The notes under the pieces are model-generated. The model was not told the origin of the DNA. It was given only the letters and a program-made list of their open reading frames with translations, and did no database searches. Both the position numbers and the translations under genes were made by a program. From positions 1 through 9,003 of the forward strand of contig SKNE01000169.1 in the NCBI GenBank assembly GCA_007120675.1: a stretch of DNA of 9,003 nt. The letters run 5' to 3'. Position 1 is the stretch's first letter. Each line of letters starts with the position of its first letter. Below, piece by piece: positions 7,293-9,003 of this stretch. Origin of the DNA: Bacteroidales bacterium. GTDB taxonomy: Bacteria; Bacteroidota; Bacteroidia; Bacteroidales; UBA7960.

Positions 7293-7336
7293 ACCAGGAC
7301 CCTTCCTTAAGCAGGCCAGCAGATCCTGGCCCTGGT
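7293..7336 (-). promoter_or_regulatory. tyrS: Nested stem-loop in the tyrS leader
   Basis: Between the predicted start of transcription and the tyrS ATG, an inner hairpin is formed by GGCCAG (7314-7319) and CTGGCC (7326-7331) with a six-base loop. Outside it, ACCAGG (7293-7298) is complementary to CCTGGT (7331-7336), sharing one base with the inner stem. No T-run follows, so it is not an intrinsic terminator. It may be a leader structure affecting tyrS expression. No T-box features are seen. Function is inferred only from position and pairing. Confidence 0.35.
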
Positions 7337-7357
7337 GCTTGGTTTACAATGAATGTG

Positions 7358-7365
7358 CAAAGATA
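7358..7365 (-). promoter_or_regulatory. tyrS: Putative Bacteroidota -7 box for tyrS
   Basis: On the minus strand the bases read TATCTTTG, an exact match to the Bacteroidota -7 consensus TAnnTTTG. Initiation would fall near 7350, giving a tyrS leader of about 87 nt. No TTTG -33 element is visible at the expected distance (around 7385), so only half of the promoter is supported. Confidence 0.45.
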
Positions 7366-7395
7366 ATGCTTTGATTTTAGTCTTGCTCCATCGCG

Positions 7396-7443
7396 GTTCC
7401 GCCTGACAGGGTTCGTTCTTTTCCTGTCCTCCCATCCGGGAAC
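7396..7443. repeat. Two-tier inverted repeat in the divergent intergenic region
   Basis: GACAGG (7405-7410) pairs with CCTGTC (7423-7428) across a 12-base loop, and outside it GTTCC (7396-7400) pairs with GGAAC (7439-7443). The GGAAC arm is also part of the neighbouring palindrome, so the two folds are mutually exclusive. The element lies upstream of the proposed tyrS promoter box and 128 bp before the nitroreductase gene. Both an operator role and a + strand RNA leader role are possible. Confidence 0.35.
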
Positions 7444-7464
7444 AGTCGGCGCCGGTGGTTCCTG
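7437..7464. repeat. 28-bp imperfect palindrome centred on CGGCGCCG
   Basis: The symmetry axis lies between 7450 and 7451. CGGCGCCG (7447-7454) is a perfect 8-bp palindrome, flanked by GGAAC (7439-7443) and GTTCC (7458-7462). The three positions between core and arm are one mismatch and two G/T pairs. Such a dyad could bind a dimeric regulator of the nitroreductase gene, which starts 107 bp downstream. No regulator gene is present in the window. Confidence 0.35.
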
Positions 7465-7477
7465 CCCTGGCACAGCG

Positions 7478-7493
7478 AGCAGCCCCTGCTTTT
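7478..7493 (+). other. Short hairpin followed by TTTT
   Basis: AGCAG-CCC-CTGCT forms a five-bp stem with a three-base loop, running into TTTT. It resembles a weak intrinsic terminator or attenuator on the + strand, about 80 bp before the nitroreductase start. The stem is short and no transcript start is identified upstream, so its role is doubtful. Direct repeats TGGCACA flank it at 7468-7474 and 7493-7499. Confidence 0.2.
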
Positions 7494-7570
7494 GGCACAC
7501 TTTTTAAACATTGCGGCGGGGGACTTGTTATATGGGTAAACAATAATCATTAAACAAAATAACCCTCACC

Positions 7571-8161
7571 ATGGATAAACCCGCCAATACGTTACTGAAC
7601 ATTCATCCCATCATCAAGAAGCGATGGAGCCCCCGCGCATTCAGCGCAAAGGCCGTGGACGGCCGTCAGCTAAAGCGCATTTTTGAGGCAGCCCGTTGGG
7701 CGCCGTCCAGTTATAATGAGCAGCCCTGGCGCTTCATTGTGGGGCGTAAGGGCGATGCCACCTGGGACAAGCTCTACGAGTGCATGGTGGAGTTCAACCA
7801 GGAGTGGGCCGGCAAGGCGCCTGTCCTCCTGCTGGCCGTGGGCAATACCGTATCGGGCAAAGGGAAGCCCAATGCCGTTTACCAGTATGACGTGGGACAA
7901 AGCATGGCCTACATCACCTTCCAGGTGGAGACCGAAGAGATGGTGGCCCACCAGATGGGGGGCTTCAGCAAGGAAAAGGCGGTGGCGCTTTTTGACATCC
8001 CCGCCGATCACGCACCCATCGCCATGATGGCCATCGGCTACCAGGACTCGCCCGATGTGCTGAAGCCTGACTTCGCCGATATGGAGCGCCAGCCGCGGGT
8101 GCGGAAAGCCATGGATGAGCTGGTCTTTTCGGACCAGTTTGGCAAGCCTGCCAGCTTATAG
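7571..8161 (+). CDS. Nitroreductase-family FMN oxidoreductase
   Basis: This 196-residue protein belongs to the FMN-dependent nitroreductase fold, whose members use NAD(P)H to reduce nitroaromatics, quinones, enones or other acceptors in the cytoplasm. The FMN phosphate-binding motif RWSPR is at 18-22. The flavin-contacting loop ARWAPSSYNEQPWRF is at 41-55. DVGQSMAYITFQ (107-118) forms the central helix, MGGF (129-132) is the usual flavin-side glycine pair, and APIAMMAIGY (148-157) is the last core strand. The C-terminal arm RVRKAMDELVF resembles the family's basic tail. Length is typical. The ATG at 571 of the 7000s block follows an A-rich leader (7538-7560) and no Shine-Dalgarno site. The gene is monocistronic as far as seen, divergent from tyrS and convergent with the next gene. 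The physiological substrate cannot be deduced. Confidence 0.94.
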   Translation: MDKPANTLLNIHPIIKKRWSPRAFSAKAVDGRQLKRIFEAARWAPSSYNEQPWRFIVGRKGDATWDKLYECMVEFNQEWAGKAPVLLLAVGNTVSGKGKPNAVYQYDVGQSMAYITFQVETEEMVAHQMGGFSKEKAVALFDIPADHAPIAMMAIGYQDSPDVLKPDFADMERQPRVRKAMDELVFSDQFGKPASL

Positions 8162-8185
8162 ACAGGGCCCCTCCCCGGGCTTGTC
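8161..8185 (+). terminator. GC-rich stem-loop after the nitroreductase gene
   Basis: Starting at the last base of the stop codon, GACA pairs with TGTC (8182-8185) and, inside a GG/T interior loop, GCCC (8167-8170) pairs with GGGC (8177-8180) around CTCCCC. The position right behind the gene fits a transcript end. The absence of a following T-run makes classical intrinsic termination unlikely, so it may only stabilise the 3' end. Confidence 0.35.
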
Positions 8186-8222
8186 CGGAGAGCTGAACTC
8201 ACCGTCCGGGACTGGGTCCGGG
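8183..8222. repeat. Three GTCCGG direct repeats between convergent genes
   Basis: GTCCGG occurs at 8183-8188, and GTCCGGG at 8204-8210 and 8216-8222, within the 75-bp gap between the nitroreductase gene and the secreted-protein gene. Spacing is 21 then 12 bp. The middle copy extends to GTCCGGGAC, a near palindrome. Function is unknown; it may be chance in GC-rich spacer DNA. Confidence 0.4.
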
Positions 8223-8236
8223 ATGCCTGCTTCCCC

Positions 8237-9003
8237 TCAACGCTTTAGTATCCTGGCATGGGCCAGGCGTTCATTGGTGGTGGCCACAATGAGGTAGACC
8301 CCGGGTGCGTGGCCGGCCAGGCTGAACACCTCCTCCACGCTGCCTTTGATGATCCTGTCCTTGATCACCTCACCGCGCATATTGACTATTCTGACCCATA
8401 TTTCCTGCTCCTCCACTGGGCAGAGGACAGCCAAAACAAAGCGGTCGCTGGTGGGGTTTGGGTACACAGTGAACAAGGGCGCTTGCTCGCCCGTCTCGTC
8501 CATGTTTAGTGGTATTTCCCTGGTGCGTAGCATGTCCGGAGCACCATCCGTGGGCCTCTCTCCTGCTGCCAGCAGGCTTTCGGCCGTTTGACCGCAGAAG
8601 GCCCCACTGTGCGTGATATAAGCATGCAGGTAGCCGCCCTTTTGTATGTGCGTACCATAAAGCATCCTGATATTACCTGCCGAGATCAGCTCTGCGGCGC
8701 CCCCCGGGGAGACAACAAAGGAGCCGCCTTCCCCACCTGTGACAAGGCTGTTCCAGGCATCGAAGCACCCGGTGACGCCATCCCCGACATGAACATTCTG
8801 CAGCAGCCTGGTCAGCGGTACATCATCCCCCTTCATCTGCACTGTCACCTGGACATCCGCATCGGTCACTTCCACATCGCCGGTTTCATCGTGGTAACCC
8901 GTTGCCGCCACGTGGTATGCATAGGTTCCCGCTGCCAGGCCGGGAAAGCTGTATTGGCCGGGGTCATTGACTGTTGATTCCAGGGTGATCACGGCATCCT
9001 GAA
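8237..9003 (-). CDS. C-terminal part of a type IX-secreted surface protein
   Basis: The frame is open to the right edge, so only the last 254 residues are seen; the GTG at 8992 is internal, not a start. Residues 1-57 form a beta domain like carboxypeptidase-regulatory/Cna-B repeats (GQYSFPGLAAGTYAYHVAATG, here split by GQYSFP and GTYAYHV landmarks). Residues 70-137 resemble the three-coathanger stack domain of Bacteroidota secreted proteins (AELISAGNIRMLYGTHIQKG), with Cys79 and Cys136 possibly bonded. Residues 177-254 are a type A Por/T9SS sorting domain: FTVYPNP near the start, VRIVNMRGE in the middle, GVYLIV and ARILKR at the end. The protein should cross the outer membrane through the T9SS and be anchored or released. 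Its catalytic or binding part lies outside the window, so its job is unknown. Confidence 0.88.
   Translation of the reverse strand, partial: QDAVITLESTVNDPGQYSFPGLAAGTYAYHVAATGYHDETGDVEVTDADVQVTVQMKGDDVPLTRLLQNVHVGDGVTGCFDAWNSLVTGGEGGSFVVSPGGAAELISAGNIRMLYGTHIQKGGYLHAYITHSGAFCGQTAESLLAAGERPTDGAPDMLRTREIPLNMDETGEQAPLFTVYPNPTSDRFVLAVLCPVEEQEIWVRIVNMRGEVIKDRIIKGSVEEVFSLAGHAPGVYLIVATTNERLAHARILKR

Noticed and set aside
7265..7570. tRNA, small RNA gene, CRISPR or mobile element in the divergent spacer
   Set aside because: No cloverleaf with a T-arm sequence, no evenly spaced repeats, and no transposase fragment or terminal repeats could be seen. Only short inverted repeats and a promoter-like box were found.
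8990..8992. GTG as the start of the secreted protein
   Set aside because: The frame stays open to the window edge, and the residues before it (Gln-Asp-Ala) continue the same beta domain, so the gene is truncated, not started there.

Overview
The window suggests a member of the Bacteroidota, probably Bacteroidales or a close relative, with fairly GC-rich coding DNA. The pointers are: a small OadG-type gamma subunit, a free biotin carrier and an OadB-type beta subunit in the gene order typical of succinate/propionate-forming Bacteroidota; two GH13 amylases with lipoprotein signal peptides; a partial protein ending in a type IX secretion (Por) sorting domain; start codons preceded by A-rich leaders more often than by strong Shine-Dalgarno sites; and a TATCTTTG box matching the Bacteroidota -7 consensus TAnnTTTG.

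Layout. Positions 36-2057 (+ strand) hold the last three genes of a sodium-pumping decarboxylase operon: oadG, biotin carrier and oadB, tightly packed (4-bp overlap, then a 7-bp gap). The carboxyltransferase (alpha) subunit is not present and would be expected just left of the window. Positions 2108-7264 (- strand) read in the order tyrS, an 811-codon open frame best started as an 801-aa GH13 lipoprotein, then a 462-aa GH13 lipoprotein, with gaps of only 36 and 48 nt, so a single transcript is plausible. Positions 7265-7570 are a divergent non-coding region with a likely tyrS promoter box and several inverted repeats. Positions 7571-8161 (+) encode an FMN nitroreductase-family protein. Positions 8237-9003 (-) hold the C-terminal 254 residues of a secreted protein that continues past the right edge.

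Function. The left operon would couple decarboxylation of a carboxyacyl substrate (most likely (S)-methylmalonyl-CoA on the way to propionate) to Na+ export. The two amylases are predicted to be membrane-anchored outside the cytoplasm and to cut alpha-glucans in succession, feeding sugar to the fermentation that the decarboxylase ends. No SusC/SusD pair or regulator is visible, so this is not a classical starch utilization locus. Nothing in the window is clearly a new system. The less ordinary points are the tyrS-amylase linkage, a repeated ATGAACAGA mini-ORF just before both amylase starts, and the structured DNA between tyrS and the nitroreductase gene.
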